Origin: Sphingobium sp. CECT 9361 | Lineage (GTDB): Bacteria; Pseudomonadota; Alphaproteobacteria; Sphingomonadales; Sphingomonadaceae | Direction: 5' to 3' | Length of the DNA: 64,000 nucleotides | Assembly: GCF_918741285.1 (NCBI RefSeq) | Contig: NZ_CAKKNC010000008.1 | Span: 1 to 64,000, forward strand | In this document: one piece after another, positions 8,173-17,010 of the stretch | Numbering within the stretch: position 1 is the first letter of the stretch | How the letters are laid out: each line of letters starts with the position of its first letter | Notes under the pieces: generated by a model | Told to the model about the DNA's origin: nothing | The model's database searches: none | The model's input: the letters and a program-made list of their open reading frames with translations, nothing else | Made by a program: the position numbers and the translations under genes

Positions 8173-8409
8173 GTGACCAATATCGCCTGGGATGAAGCCG
8201 CGACGCTGATCGATCTGGATGGAAAAGCGCCGTTGATCGCCAATCTGCGCGAATGCGCGCGACACTTTGCTGCGTTGAAACCCCAGCATCAGGCCGAAGC
8301 CCGCGTCCTGCTCACGCGACCGGTGGCGCGGGAAGGGCGCAAGACCCGGACCTGGATATTGGAACCGACGGAAATCGCCCATCTGGCTATGCAGTTGCGG
8401 CAGGAGTGA
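8173..8409 (+). CDS. small hypothetical protein
   Basis: A 78-residue protein starting with GTG at 8173, with AAGGAA 7-9 bp upstream. The sequence is soluble, with LRECARHFAALKPQHQAEAR and TRTWILEPTEIAHLAMQLR. I recognise no family. It ends 23 bp before the oxygenase start at 8433, and its last codons supply the CAGGAG that could serve a GTG start for that gene at 8412. The tight packing supports a real gene, but the evidence is limited to frame and spacing. Confidence 0.55.
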   Translation: MTNIAWDEAATLIDLDGKAPLIANLRECARHFAALKPQHQAEARVLLTRPVAREGRKTRTWILEPTEIAHLAMQLRQE

Positions 8410-8432
8410 CAGTGTCCTCCCGGCCGGTAGCC

Positions 8433-9575
8433 ATGCCCCTCAATAACTTCGATATCGACATTTTCCTGCGCGATTATTGGCAGAAGAAGCCGTTGCTCAT
8501 CAAGGCCGCATGGGCCGCCTGGACCAACCCGCTGGAGCCGGACGAACTGGCGGGGCTCGCCTGCGAGGAAGGGATCGAATCGCGGATCATCGCTCGGCGC
8601 AGTGAAGGCTGGGCGGTCGATCATGGGGTTTTCGCCGAAAGCCGCTTTGCGCGGGACGATCCGGCGCCCTGGACGCTGCTGGTGCAGGCAGTCGATCATC
8701 ATGTGCCGGACGTTGCTGCGCTGATCGAACCGTTTCGCTTCATCCCCAACTGGCGGATCGACGATGTTATGGTCAGCTATGCCACCGACGGGGGCGGGGT
8801 GGGTCCGCATTTCGATCAATATGACGTGTTTCTGATACAGGGGCTGGGGCAGCGCCGGTGGCAAGTGGGCGGAATGTGTGACGCCGACACGCCCTTGCTG
8901 CCGCATGAGGATGTGCGCTTGCTGGCGGAGTTCGAGGCCACCGACGAATGGCTGCTCGATCCGGGCGATATTCTGTATGTGCCGCCACGTATGGCGCATA
9001 ATGGCGTTGCGGTGGGCGGCGATTGCATGACCTATTCGGTTGGTTTTCGGGCACCGGCGCGCAGCGAGCTGATCACGGATTGGAGCGACGATATCGTCGA
9101 CGCCCTGCCCGACGACGACCGATATGAGGATCGCGATCTCGATCCTACAGCGCATCCGGGGGAGATATCGCCCGAAGCGCTGGCACGGCTGCACGCGATG
9201 ATCACCGATGTCATGGGCGATGCCGATGCCTTTGCGCGCTGGTTCGGCGCGTATAACAGCCGCCGTAAATATCCCGATACCGAGTGGCAGCCCGACGAGA
9301 GCGTTTCGGTGGCCGAGGTGGAGGCGTTGATTGGTGAGGGCGTTCCTCTGTCCCGCAACCCGGCCAGCCGCTTTTCCTTCATTCGGCGAGCTGTAGGCGT
9401 GTCGCTGTTCGTCGATGGCACGGGGTTCGAATTTGGCGCGGACGGCGTTGCTTTTGTGGAGCAACTTTGTGCACAGGATCAGTTTGCAGTCGATCCGGGC
9501 GTATCTCAGGATATCCTCGCGCTGATCGGCAAGCTCGTCGATCAGGGCAGCGTCGCTTTCGACGATGAGGAGTGA
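8433..9575 (+). CDS. roxA: RoxA/YcfD-type JmjC ribosomal protein arginine hydroxylase
   Basis: A 380-residue cupin/JmjC protein. The Fe(II)/2-oxoglutarate triad is visible as H126-x-D128 ([13 protein letters not shown]) and H189 ([10 protein letters not shown]), positions nearly identical to those known for E. coli YcfD (H125, D127, H187). That enzyme hydroxylates Arg81 of ribosomal protein L16. Residues ~1-200 form the cupin, with [10 protein letters not shown] at the start; the C-terminal ~170 residues fit the dimerisation and winged-helix parts. A GTG at 8412 with a better ribosome binding site would add seven residues. The neighbour is an rRNA pseudouridine synthase, so both act on the ribosome. 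Confidence 0.88.
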   Translation: MPLNNFDIDIFLRDYWQKKPLLIKAAWAAWTNPLEPDELAGLACEEGIESRIIARRSEGWAVDHGVFAESRFARDDPAPWTLLVQAVDHHVPDVAALIEPFRFIPNWRIDDVMVSYATDGGGVGPHFDQYDVFLIQGLGQRRWQVGGMCDADTPLLPHEDVRLLAEFEATDEWLLDPGDILYVPPRMAHNGVAVGGDCMTYSVGFRAPARSELITDWSDDIVDALPDDDRYEDRDLDPTAHPGEISPEALARLHAMITDVMGDADAFARWFGAYNSRRKYPDTEWQPDESVSVAEVEALIGEGVPLSRNPASRFSFIRRAVGVSLFVDGTGFEFGADGVAFVEQLCAQDQFAVDPGVSQDILALIGKLVDQGSVAFDDEE

Positions 9576-9579
9576 CGGC

Positions 9580-10140
9580 ATGGCGCGATTGATCCTGTTC
9601 AACAAGCCCTATGGCGTGCTGTGCCAGTTCACCGACGAACGCACCGGGCCGCCGCGCCCGACGCTGGCCGATCATATCAAGGTGCCGGGCGTGTATCCGG
9701 CAGGTCGGCTCGACCTGGATAGCGAAGGGCTGTTGCTGCTGACCGACGACGGGCGGTTGCAGGCGCGGATCGCCGACCCAAAGTTCAAGACGCCCAAGAC
9801 CTATCTGGTGCAGGTCGAAGGCGATGCGCAGGATACGGAGATCGACCGGCTGCGGCGCGGAGTCGATCTGAAAGACGGGCGGACATTGCCGGCCGAAGTG
9901 GAGCGGATCGACGATCCGGCATTGTGGCCCCGCGACCCGCCGGTGCGGTTCCGCAAGAGCGTGCCGGATTGCTGGCTGCGCGTGACGATCCGGGAAGGGC
10001 GCAACCGGCAGGTGCGACGGATGACCGCAGCGGTCGGGCATCCGACGCTGCGGCTGGTGCGCTGGCGCATCGGGGACTGGACGCTGGACGATGTGCCGCC
10101 GGGCGAATGGCGGGACGCGCCAGGTGCTGGCGCGCGGTGA
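9580..10140 (+). CDS. rluE: 23S rRNA pseudouridine synthase, RluE-like
   Basis: A 186-residue RsuA/RluB/E/F-family enzyme without an S4 domain, the size of E. coli RluE, which modifies U2457 of 23S rRNA. The catalytic loop is [15 protein letters not shown] with the aspartate at residue 45. [14 protein letters not shown] is the family's N-terminal motif, and [11 protein letters not shown] closes the active site. The ATG at 9580 has GAGGAG just upstream, inside the stop region of the preceding oxygenase gene, so the two are probably cotranscribed. The exact target base is inferred from the family. Confidence 0.9.
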   Translation: MARLILFNKPYGVLCQFTDERTGPPRPTLADHIKVPGVYPAGRLDLDSEGLLLLTDDGRLQARIADPKFKTPKTYLVQVEGDAQDTEIDRLRRGVDLKDGRTLPAEVERIDDPALWPRDPPVRFRKSVPDCWLRVTIREGRNRQVRRMTAAVGHPTLRLVRWRIGDWTLDDVPPGEWRDAPGAGAR

Positions 10141-10856
10141 TGCCCGATGTCGCAGTCGTGATCGGCGCGTCAGGCGCGATTGGCGATGCGGTGGTGCGAC
10201 GTCTTGCGCGGGATGATCGCTTTGGCGCGGTTCTGGCGCTCAGTCGTCGTCCGGTGGAGACGGTCGACGGGGTTGTCTGCGGTGCCATCGACTTGCGCGA
10301 TGAGGGCAGTATCGCTGCGGCGGCGGATCGGGCTGGCGCGTTAGGGGCGGTGCGGCTGGTGTTTGTCGCCACCGGCATGTTGCACGATGGCGCGCAGCAG
10401 CCGGAGAAAAGCTGGCGCGTGCTGGATGCGGAGCGGCTTGCCAATAGTTTTGCCGTCAATGCGATTGGTCCGGCATTGGTAGCCAAGCACTTCCTTCCGC
10501 TCCTCCCGCGTGAGGGGCGGGCCGTGTTCGCGGCGTTGTCGGCGCGCGTCGGGAGTATCGGTGATAATCGGCTGGGCGGCTGGTATGGCTATCGCGCGTC
10601 GAAGGCTGCGCTCAATCAGATGGTGCGGACGCTGGCGATCGAACTGGGGCGCAACAGACCGGAGGCGTTGTGCGTAGCGCTGCATCCCGGCACTGTGACC
10701 AGCGATTTGTCGCAGCCGTTTACGCGGGGCCGCGATGCGGACGATCTTTTTACGCCCGACCAAAGCGCAGAATATCTGCTGGGCGTGCTGGATCGCTTGT
10801 CCCCTGCCGATAGCGGCGGCCTGTTCGCGTGGGATGGGGCGGCGATACCGTTTTGA
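10140..10856 (+). CDS. SDR-family oxidoreductase, CsgA/YwfD-like
   Basis: A 238-residue short-chain dehydrogenase. The cofactor motif is GASGAIG at residues 9-15, and the catalytic pair is Y151/K155 (YRASK) with a serine near 134-139. The ATG overlaps the stop of the pseudouridine synthase (TGATG), indicating coupling. The sequence LHPGTVTSDLSQPF and the missing GG in the usual NNAG motif (VATGML) resemble the C-factor/CsgA-like group of SDRs. The substrate is unknown. Confidence 0.85.
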   Translation: MPDVAVVIGASGAIGDAVVRRLARDDRFGAVLALSRRPVETVDGVVCGAIDLRDEGSIAAAADRAGALGAVRLVFVATGMLHDGAQQPEKSWRVLDAERLANSFAVNAIGPALVAKHFLPLLPREGRAVFAALSARVGSIGDNRLGGWYGYRASKAALNQMVRTLAIELGRNRPEALCVALHPGTVTSDLSQPFTRGRDADDLFTPDQSAEYLLGVLDRLSPADSGGLFAWDGAAIPF

Positions 10857-10960
10857 TGCGGTGGCCTGTGGCGAAAAGACTTTGCACGGCAGGGATACAA
10901 GCCGGTGGCATCAGAAGCTAAAGCGAACATCAAAGTTTTCAGCATGGAAAAGCCGTCAGC

Positions 10961-11071
10961 CTGAACCCTTCGACGTGCTCAGGACAGGCGTGTTTCAGGG
11001 TCCATTTCTCACCCCGCACCTCCGCTCCAAATGGCGGGATGGATGCTGAAACAAGTTCAGCATGACGGGGA
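10961..11071. repeat. dispersed intergenic repeat with CCTTCGAC...GCTCAGG core
   Basis: The core CCTTCGACGTGCTCAGGAC at about 10967-10985 recurs in a closely related form in the inverted repeat at 14727-14796 (CTTCGACAAGCTCAGG). Later parts (CTGAAACAAGTTCAGCATGACG) resemble repeat units often seen between sphingomonad genes, from memory. Both copies lie between convergent genes. They may act as transcription or exonuclease barriers. Confidence 0.55.
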
Positions 11072-11115
11072 ATTGAACCGCAAGCCGCAGTTCCAGATGC
11101 CAGACGGCAGACGAA

Positions 11116-11151
11116 AAAAGAGGCGGCCCGCTGATGCGACCCGCCTCTTTT
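11116..11151 (-). terminator. rho-independent terminator of the lipoprotein gene
   Basis: Perfect stem AAAAGAGGCGG (11116-11126) / CCGCCTCTTTT (11141-11151) with a 14-nt loop. Read on the minus strand it ends in a U-rich run. It lies 23 bp past the stop of the gene at 11174-11380. The A/T ends would let it work in both directions, so it could also stop transcription from the SDR gene. Confidence 0.85.
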
Positions 11152-11173
11152 AATTTCACGCAATAAGCGTGGA

Positions 11174-11380
11174 TTACATTGCGTTGCCCGCAGCGTTTTC
11201 CACAGCGTTCGCAGCGTTCATCGTGTTGTCGGCAGCGTTGTCCATCGCGTTAGCGGCGTTTTCAACGACGTTTTCGACAACTGCGTTCGAAGCGTTCGCA
11301 GTTTCGTTGGCGGGCTTTTCGCCGCAAGCGGCAAGCGCCATCAGGCTGGCCGAAGCGAAAACTACAGCGATCTTCTTCAT
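11174..11380 (-). CDS. small Asn/Ala-repeat lipoprotein, entericidin-like
   Basis: A 68-residue protein with a lipoprotein signal: MKKIAVVFAS then ALAAC with the lipidated Cys at residue 19. The mature ~50 residues consist almost entirely of Asn, Ala, Val, Glu, Asp and Met in short repeated units (ENAANAMDNA, NAANAVENAA). They should form an amphipathic helix on the membrane surface. The start at 11380 is set by the signal peptide. Size and lipobox recall entericidins, but the repeat composition is distinctive. It has its own terminator. Confidence 0.8.
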   Translation of the reverse strand: MKKIAVVFASASLMALAACGEKPANETANASNAVVENVVENAANAMDNAADNTMNAANAVENAAGNAM

Positions 11381-11537
11381 CTTGTATGGCTCCCATAGCA
11401 TTAGCACGCGGCAGGTTTTATATGGCCTTACGCGAGCGACCCGCTTTAGTGTGTGCGGTCCACAAATCAACGTTTTTTTGCGCCGGTGAACCGATGGAAT
11501 CACGCGACGACGTGTTCTCTACTACATAAGTTCACTT

Positions 11538-12902
11538 TTATCGCAAACTTTCTTGTGCATTGGCAGCGATGGCCAAAACAGTCGTCCAGGCCGCGACATT
11601 CTGCCGCAGTTGCTGGGGATCGATCTTGTCCAGCGTATCATCCGCGGTGTGGTGCAGATCGAAATAACGGGTGCCGTCCTGTTGCAGATCGATGGTCGCG
11701 ATACCCGCATCGGCGAATTTGGCATTGTCCGCGCCACCGCCCGCGCGCTGTGCACCGGCGCTGATACCCAGCGGCGCAAGGGCCGATGCGATCCGCGTGG
11801 CAACGGGTTTGGCCGCTGTGGGGAAGGCGAAATCGACGCGCCAGATGCGGTCGGCGCCGAAATCGGACTCGGATGTCAGGACGTGCGGTTCGCTTTTGTG
11901 GGCCTCGTAATAGGCGTTGCCACCATAGGAGCCGACTTCCTCGGCGCCTGCCAGCAGGATGCGTATGGTACGGCGCGGCGTGCCTGCGTCCATGATCCGC
12001 TTGGCCGCCGCCGTGACGATGGCGACGCCGGAAGCATCGTCAATCGCGCCGGTGCCCAGATCCCAGCTATCCAGATGCCCCGTCACCATGATGATCCCGG
12101 CGTCCGGATCGCTGCCCGGCACTTCGGCGATGACGTTGCCCGACTGCTGGGTGCCGTTGAAGCGAGGGGTGAGCAGCAGGGACAGCGTTACGGGCTTGCC
12201 GCGCTTGAACACGCGCTCAAGCTGATCGGCATCGGGTACGGAAAGGGCTGCGGCGGGAATCGGCGTTACGCCTTCGGGAAAGCGCGTGACGCCGGTGTGC
12301 GGAACGCGGTGATTGTCGGTGCCGATGGATTTGATGAGGATCGCCGCTGCGCCCTTTTGCGCGGCGATGCCGGGACCGGCAAAGCGAGCCGCACCGAATG
12401 CGCCATAGCTGGAGCCATCCTGCGTCGCCTTCATCGCATGGCTGACGAAAGCGATCTTGCCTTTCAGCCTACCATCGGGAGCCGCCTGCAGATCGGCGAG
12501 TGTCGGAAAATACACGACCTCCGCCGTCAGTCCCTTTTTGCCGGTCGTGCCGCTGTTGCCGAGCGCCGTGATCGTCAGGCTCTGCGGGAAGGGCGAGACG
12601 AGCGTGGCGGTTTCCTCGCCGCGCACCCATGCGGGCATCGTATAAGGTTCGATGCGCACATTGCTGAACCCCAGTGCCTTCAGCTTCACTACGGCCCAAT
12701 CGCGGGCCTTGGCTTCCCGCTCGGTCGCGGCGGGGCGGGGGCCGACTTCGGTGGTCAGGCCTTCCACGATGTCCATGGCGATATCGTCTTTCAACGCAGC
12801 ATCGCGCAACGCGGCCACGTCAACGGCGGGCGATTGTGCGTTGGCAGTCGCGGCAAGCAGGAGGAAGGGGAGGGCGAGCGGGGTCAGTCCGATTTTATGC
12901 AT
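11538..12902 (-). CDS. M28-family zinc metallopeptidase, exported
   Basis: A 454-residue protein with a signal peptide (MHKIGLTPLALPFLLLAATA, cleavage near ANA-QS). A PA-like insert domain lies around 120-250. The M28 zinc ligands are seen in order: TGHLDSWDLG (His, Asp catalytic), GAIDDASG (bridging Asp), GAEEVGS (Glu-Glu), SESDFGAD and DLHHTADD (last His). All are present, so an active aminopeptidase or carboxypeptidase of the periplasm or outside is expected. The start at 12902 is chosen for the signal peptide. A second M28 gene lies 1.9 kb away across ettA. Confidence 0.88.
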   Translation of the reverse strand: MHKIGLTPLALPFLLLAATANAQSPAVDVAALRDAALKDDIAMDIVEGLTTEVGPRPAATEREAKARDWAVVKLKALGFSNVRIEPYTMPAWVRGEETATLVSPFPQSLTITALGNSGTTGKKGLTAEVVYFPTLADLQAAPDGRLKGKIAFVSHAMKATQDGSSYGAFGAARFAGPGIAAQKGAAAILIKSIGTDNHRVPHTGVTRFPEGVTPIPAAALSVPDADQLERVFKRGKPVTLSLLLTPRFNGTQQSGNVIAEVPGSDPDAGIIMVTGHLDSWDLGTGAIDDASGVAIVTAAAKRIMDAGTPRRTIRILLAGAEEVGSYGGNAYYEAHKSEPHVLTSESDFGADRIWRVDFAFPTAAKPVATRIASALAPLGISAGAQRAGGGADNAKFADAGIATIDLQQDGTRYFDLHHTADDTLDKIDPQQLRQNVAAWTTVLAIAANAQESLR

Positions 12903-13025
12903 GGTTTGAGGGGTAGCGGGCATCTGCCCATTTGCCAATATCCGCGCTGTCCGCTAACCGGGCGCCAACCCATTTATATCCCGATCCCGTTTCTATCTCT
13001 ATTCCAGTGTGGAGAGACTTCTTAC

Positions 13026-14705
13026 ATGGCCGTCCAATACAGCTACGTCATGAAGGGCCTGACCAAGACCTTCCCCGGCGCGAACAAGCCGCTGTTCAAC
13101 AACATCCACCTGCAATTCCTGCCGGGTACGAAGATCGCGATCATCGGCGTCAACGGCGCGGGTAAATCGACGCTGATGAAAGTCATGGCGGGTTACGACA
13201 AGGACTTCACCGGCGAAGCATGGTCGGCTGAAGGCTTGCGCGTGGGCTATCTGGCGCAGGAGCCGCAGCTCGACAACAGCAAGACGGTGATGGAGAACGT
13301 CAAGGATGGTGTGCGCCCCGTCGCCGACATGCTCGACCGGTTCAACAAGATCAGCGAGATCATGGGCGATCCGCCAGAAGACGCCGATTTCGACGCGCTG
13401 ATGGAAGAAATGGGCACGCTTCAGGAAAAGATCGACGCCGTCGATGGCTGGACGCTCGACAATCAGCTTGAAATCGCGATGGAAGCGTTGCGTTGCCCTC
13501 CGGGTGACTGGGGCGTGGAAAGCCTTTCGGGCGGTGAAAAGCGTCGTATCGCGCTGTGCCGTCTGTTGCTTGAAAAGCCTGACATTCTGCTGCTCGACGA
13601 ACCGACCAACCATCTCGACGCCGAAAGCGTTCAGTGGCTCGAACAGCATCTGATCAACTACACCGGCAACGTCATTCTCGTCACCCATGACCGCTACTTC
13701 CTCGACAATGTCGTGGGCTGGGTGCTCGAACTCGATCGTGGGCGCGGCATTCCGTATGAAGGCAATTATTCCGCATGGCTCGAAGCCAAGGGCAAGCGGA
13801 TGGAGTTGGAAGAGCGCGAAGACGCCGGTCGTCAGAAGGCGATCAAGGAAGAGCTGGAATGGATTCGCCAGTCCCCCAAGGCTCGCCAGACCAAGTCCAA
13901 GGCCCGTATCCGGGCGTTCGATGAACTGGTCGAAAAGCAGGAAAACCGCGCACCCGGCAAGGCGCAGATCGTAATCCAGACGCCCAAGCGTCTGGGCGGC
14001 AAGGTGATCGAAGCGCACGGCCTGACCAAATCCTATGGCGACAAGCTGTTGTTCGAAAATCTCGATTTCCTGCTGCCGCCCGGTGGCATCGTTGGCGTGA
14101 TCGGCCCGAACGGCGCGGGTAAATCCACGCTGTTCCGCCTCATCACCGGGCAGGAGACGCCCGACGAAGGCGAAATCCAGGTCGGCGACACCGTCCAGCT
14201 TGGTTATGTCGATCAGAGCCGCGATTCGCTCGATGCGAACCACAATGTCTGGGAAGAAATCTCCGGCGGTCACGACCTGATGACCATCGGCAAGCATGAA
14301 ATCCAGACGCGCGCTTATGTCGGTGCCTTCAACTTCAAGGGGCCGGACCAGCAGAAAAAGGTCGGTCAGCTATCGGGTGGTGAGCGCAACCGCGTCCATC
14401 TGGCCAAGATGCTCAAGGAGGGTGGCAACGTCCTCCTGCTCGACGAACCGACCAACGATCTCGACGTCGAAACGCTGCGCGCGCTGGAAGAGGCACTGGA
14501 GAATTTCGCCGGATGCGCCGTGGTCATCAGCCATGACCGCTTCTTCCTCGATCGCCTCGCCACGCATATCTTGGCGTTTGAGGGCGACAGCCATGTGGAA
14601 TGGTTCGAGGGGAACTTCGAAGCCTATGAAGCCGACAAGCGCCGCCGTCTGGGCGATGCGGCCGATCGGCCTACACGATTGGCGTATAAGAAGCTGACGC
14701 GGTAA
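13026..14705 (+). CDS. ettA: energy-dependent translational throttle protein EttA (ABC-F)
   Basis: A 559-residue ABC-F protein with two ATPase cassettes and no membrane segments. Cassette 1 has GVNGAGKST and LSGGEKRR; cassette 2 has GPNGAGKST and LSGGERNR. Both have LLLDEPTN Walker B motifs. The inter-cassette linker carries the arginine/lysine-rich P-site tRNA-interaction segment (SPKARQTKSKARI). EttA binds the ribosomal E site and gates the first elongation steps according to ADP/ATP. Length (E. coli 555) and sequence fit EttA better than Uup or YheS. It is monocistronic between two minus-strand peptidase genes. Confidence 0.95.
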   Translation: MAVQYSYVMKGLTKTFPGANKPLFNNIHLQFLPGTKIAIIGVNGAGKSTLMKVMAGYDKDFTGEAWSAEGLRVGYLAQEPQLDNSKTVMENVKDGVRPVADMLDRFNKISEIMGDPPEDADFDALMEEMGTLQEKIDAVDGWTLDNQLEIAMEALRCPPGDWGVESLSGGEKRRIALCRLLLEKPDILLLDEPTNHLDAESVQWLEQHLINYTGNVILVTHDRYFLDNVVGWVLELDRGRGIPYEGNYSAWLEAKGKRMELEEREDAGRQKAIKEELEWIRQSPKARQTKSKARIRAFDELVEKQENRAPGKAQIVIQTPKRLGGKVIEAHGLTKSYGDKLLFENLDFLLPPGGIVGVIGPNGAGKSTLFRLITGQETPDEGEIQVGDTVQLGYVDQSRDSLDANHNVWEEISGGHDLMTIGKHEIQTRAYVGAFNFKGPDQQKKVGQLSGGERNRVHLAKMLKEGGNVLLLDEPTNDLDVETLRALEEALENFAGCAVVISHDRFFLDRLATHILAFEGDSHVEWFEGNFEAYEADKRRRLGDAADRPTRLAYKKLTR

Positions 14706-14726
14706 TTCTTCGCTTTCAACAAATCC

Positions 14727-14796
14727 GTTCGGGCTGAGCCTGTCGAAGCCTTCCCTTTCTTCAAAGGAAGGGCCCTTCGACAAGCTCAGGGCGAAC
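14727..14796. terminator. large inverted repeat between convergent genes, bidirectional terminator
   Basis: The arms GTTCGGGCTGAGCCTGTCGAAG (14727-14748, written here only to mark its extent) and CTTCGACAAGCTCAGG (14775-14790, continuing to 14796) are complementary. An inner arm pair CCTTCCCTTT / AAAGGAAGGG extends the hairpin to a 4-nt loop. It separates ettA from the convergent M28 gene and shares its core with the repeat at 10961. Confidence 0.7.
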
Positions 14797-14811
14797 GGTT
14801 TGGAGGTAGTT

Positions 14812-16125
14812 CTACTTCCGCGGGGCCATCCCGCCGAACGTCACGATACTTTCCGCGCCGTTCGCGCTGACTGCCGCGACGCCGATGAAGGTGTCATCCA
14901 CGATGACGTCCTTCAGCAGCGTTTCGGTGGCGTCTTTAACGATGCGGCTGTCGGTCCAGTCCTGCGCGTCGGCCTTGCGCCAGCGGACGCGGTAGGCGAC
15001 GGCACCGGGCACGGCGTCCCACATGACTTTCGTGTCGGAGGAAACGGCGCCATCCAGACTGACCGTCGCCGGGGCCGCAGGGGCGCTGGCCAGATCGCGG
15101 AGGGCCGCGACGTTCAGCGCGGTGACCTTGGCGAGATAGGGGAAGTCCATCGCTGCGACGGTGTCGCCATATTCGCGGCCGTTTTCAGTGCGCAGATCCT
15201 GATGCTGGCGGTCGTAATTCTCGACGCCCACGGAAAAGCGCACCGCCGGATAGCCAGCCTCCAGCAGCGGAGTATGATCGCCGCCGCGCCCGAAGCGGTC
15301 CGGGCGGCGTACCGCGAATACGTCCAGACCAATGGCGGGGTTGCCCGCCGCAATGCCGTCGATCTTCTTGGCGAGGGCGCGCGAGGGGCTGTCATCCTCG
15401 CCGCCGATACCGCGCCGGGTCATCGCCGCCTTGATGTCCTCGGCAGAGCGTGCGCCTTCTGAAAATACCCGCACGCGCTGATCGACGATGGTGCCATTCT
15501 GGCCCAGCGTGTTGCCGACGATGTCGTTGTTGAGCATGGCGCGCACTTGCCAGCCGCGTGCCTTGGCCGTCGCGGCGAGCAGCTTGCCGCCCCATAGCCC
15601 CTGTTCCTCGCCGGAGAGCAGCGCATAGACGATGGTGCCATCGAATTTCTCGCCTGCCAGCACGCGTGCGGCCTCGATGACGAGCGCCGTGCCGGAACCG
15701 TCATCATTCGCACCCGGCGCGTCGCTGTTGATATCCATGACGTCGCTCACGCGGCTGTCGATATGCCCCGCGACGATCACGACCTGATTGGGATCGCCCG
15801 TGCCGCGCTGGATTGCCAGCACATCGACGACGTTCACGCCGTCCGGCGCGCGCGGGCCGGTGAAGCGATCCTCGACCATCTCCACCTTCAGACAGCCGCC
15901 GCAGCCTTTGGAAATCTTCTCGAACTCCGCCGCCCCCCATTTGCGCGCTGCGCCGATACCGCGTTTGGGATCGGTGGCGGAGGACAGCGTGTGGCGCGTG
16001 CCGAAGCTGACGAGCTTTTCGACGGTCGTCTTCAATCGCGCAGGGTCGGGCGCCTTGGTCTGGGCAAAGCTGGCGGGGGCGAAGAGGGCGAGCGCAGTCG
16101 CGGCGAGCAAGGGAGCGGTTTTCAT
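14812..16125 (-). CDS. M28-family metallopeptidase with C-terminal fibronectin-like domain
   Basis: A 437-residue exported protein (signal MKTAPLLAATALALFAPASFA). The zinc and catalytic residues are AGHIDSR, GANDDGSG, LSGEEQG (Glu-Glu) and RGGDHTPLLE (final His). The C-terminal ~80 residues (VSLDGAVSSDTKVMWDAVPG, YRVRWRKADAQDW) form a fibronectin type III-like sandwich. The pattern is that of secreted aminopeptidases of the bacterial M28 group. The start at 16125 is set by the signal peptide. It shares little sequence with the other M28 peptidase here beyond the active site, so it is not a recent duplicate. Confidence 0.88.
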   Translation of the reverse strand: MKTAPLLAATALALFAPASFAQTKAPDPARLKTTVEKLVSFGTRHTLSSATDPKRGIGAARKWGAAEFEKISKGCGGCLKVEMVEDRFTGPRAPDGVNVVDVLAIQRGTGDPNQVVIVAGHIDSRVSDVMDINSDAPGANDDGSGTALVIEAARVLAGEKFDGTIVYALLSGEEQGLWGGKLLAATAKARGWQVRAMLNNDIVGNTLGQNGTIVDQRVRVFSEGARSAEDIKAAMTRRGIGGEDDSPSRALAKKIDGIAAGNPAIGLDVFAVRRPDRFGRGGDHTPLLEAGYPAVRFSVGVENYDRQHQDLRTENGREYGDTVAAMDFPYLAKVTALNVAALRDLASAPAAPATVSLDGAVSSDTKVMWDAVPGAVAYRVRWRKADAQDWTDSRIVKDATETLLKDVIVDDTFIGVAAVSANGAESIVTFGGMAPRK

Positions 16126-16166
16126 GCGCGCTGTTGTGCAATGCCTCTGCGCTGTCCGCAAGTCGT

Positions 16167-16958
16167 TCAATCTGCTGTGGAAAGAAACCAGTGTTCGTCG
16201 CCCTGAAGGCCGATGGCAGTCAGCCGTCCGCTAAGATACGCGCCGGTGTCGATGCCGATGCGGTTGGGATGTTCGTCCACGTCCTGCGTAATGGTGTGGC
16301 CATGAATGACGACCTTGTCGAAAGGGTCGGGGCATTTGAGGAAATCGCCGCGTATCCAGTGTAAATCCTGGCTGTTCTGCGCGTTCAGTGCCACGCCCGG
16401 ACGTACACCGGCATGGACGAAGACATAGTCGCCCATTTCGATCATGTCGGAAAAGCTATCGAGAAAATCGACATGAGCGCGGGGGATATTGGCGAGCATC
16501 CACTGGCCTATGTCCTCTGCCTTCATCTTGGCATAGTCCGCTGCGCTCAGACCATAGCTGAGCAGCGTCTGCTCGCCGCCGATACGGCAAAAGAAGCGCA
16601 CCGATGCCACATCGCCACGCGCCGCCTCGACGAAGATTTCCTCGTGATTGCCTTTGATGAAGCGGATCGGCACCCCTGCTCTCGCCAGCTTGAGCGCATG
16701 GTCCACCACCTGACAGGATTGCGGCCCCCGGTCTATCAGGTCGCCCAGCAGGATGAGTTCGGTGGGACAGGGGATGCAATCGGCGTCGTTGTCGTCGATC
16801 CGACGCAACAGATCGATCAGCAGGTCGGCGCGCCCGTGGATATCGCCGATGGCATAGACGCGCTTGTCATCGCCGATGCTGGCTGCGCGCGTTTCGATGG
16901 CGTCTTCATCGACGCTGTCGGGGTCTGGGGAGGGGGACTTGCGAAAGAAACCCAGCAT
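16167..16958 (-). CDS. PPP-type metallophosphoesterase (serine/threonine phosphatase family)
   Basis: A 263-residue phosphatase with the dinuclear-metal motifs GDIHG (38-42), GDLIDRG and GNHEE, followed by HAGVRPG and VIHGHT, the complete PPP signature. In bacteria this group acts on phosphoproteins or on diadenosine polyphosphates. No membrane segment is present. It is 52 bp downstream of dcd on the same strand and may belong to that run. Confidence 0.88.
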   Translation of the reverse strand: MLGFFRKSPSPDPDSVDEDAIETRAASIGDDKRVYAIGDIHGRADLLIDLLRRIDDNDADCIPCPTELILLGDLIDRGPQSCQVVDHALKLARAGVPIRFIKGNHEEIFVEAARGDVASVRFFCRIGGEQTLLSYGLSAADYAKMKAEDIGQWMLANIPRAHVDFLDSFSDMIEMGDYVFVHAGVRPGVALNAQNSQDLHWIRGDFLKCPDPFDKVVIHGHTITQDVDEHPNRIGIDTGAYLSGRLTAIGLQGDEHWFLSTAD

Positions 16959-17010
16959 AGGCGCTACCCTTGGCGGACAGGCCCTAAGTCCGCTGTTACA
17001 AAGGGCTAAC

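Larger units (their letters stand above)
10857..11173. other. 317-bp intergenic region
   Basis: There is no gene here. The stretch lies between a plus-strand SDR and a minus-strand lipoprotein gene, so it is convergent. It holds a dispersed-repeat copy (10961-11071) and a rho-independent terminator (11116-11151), listed separately. Confidence 0.6.

Noticed and set aside
8289..9605. Minus-strand open frame of 438 codons
   Set aside because: It is a shadow of the RoxA-type gene; composition is typical of antisense to high-GC genes (Arg/His/Ala-rich).
11553..13025. N-terminal 491-codon extension of the ettA frame
   Set aside because: It is antisense to the M28 peptidase gene; EttA similarity begins at the ATG at 13026.
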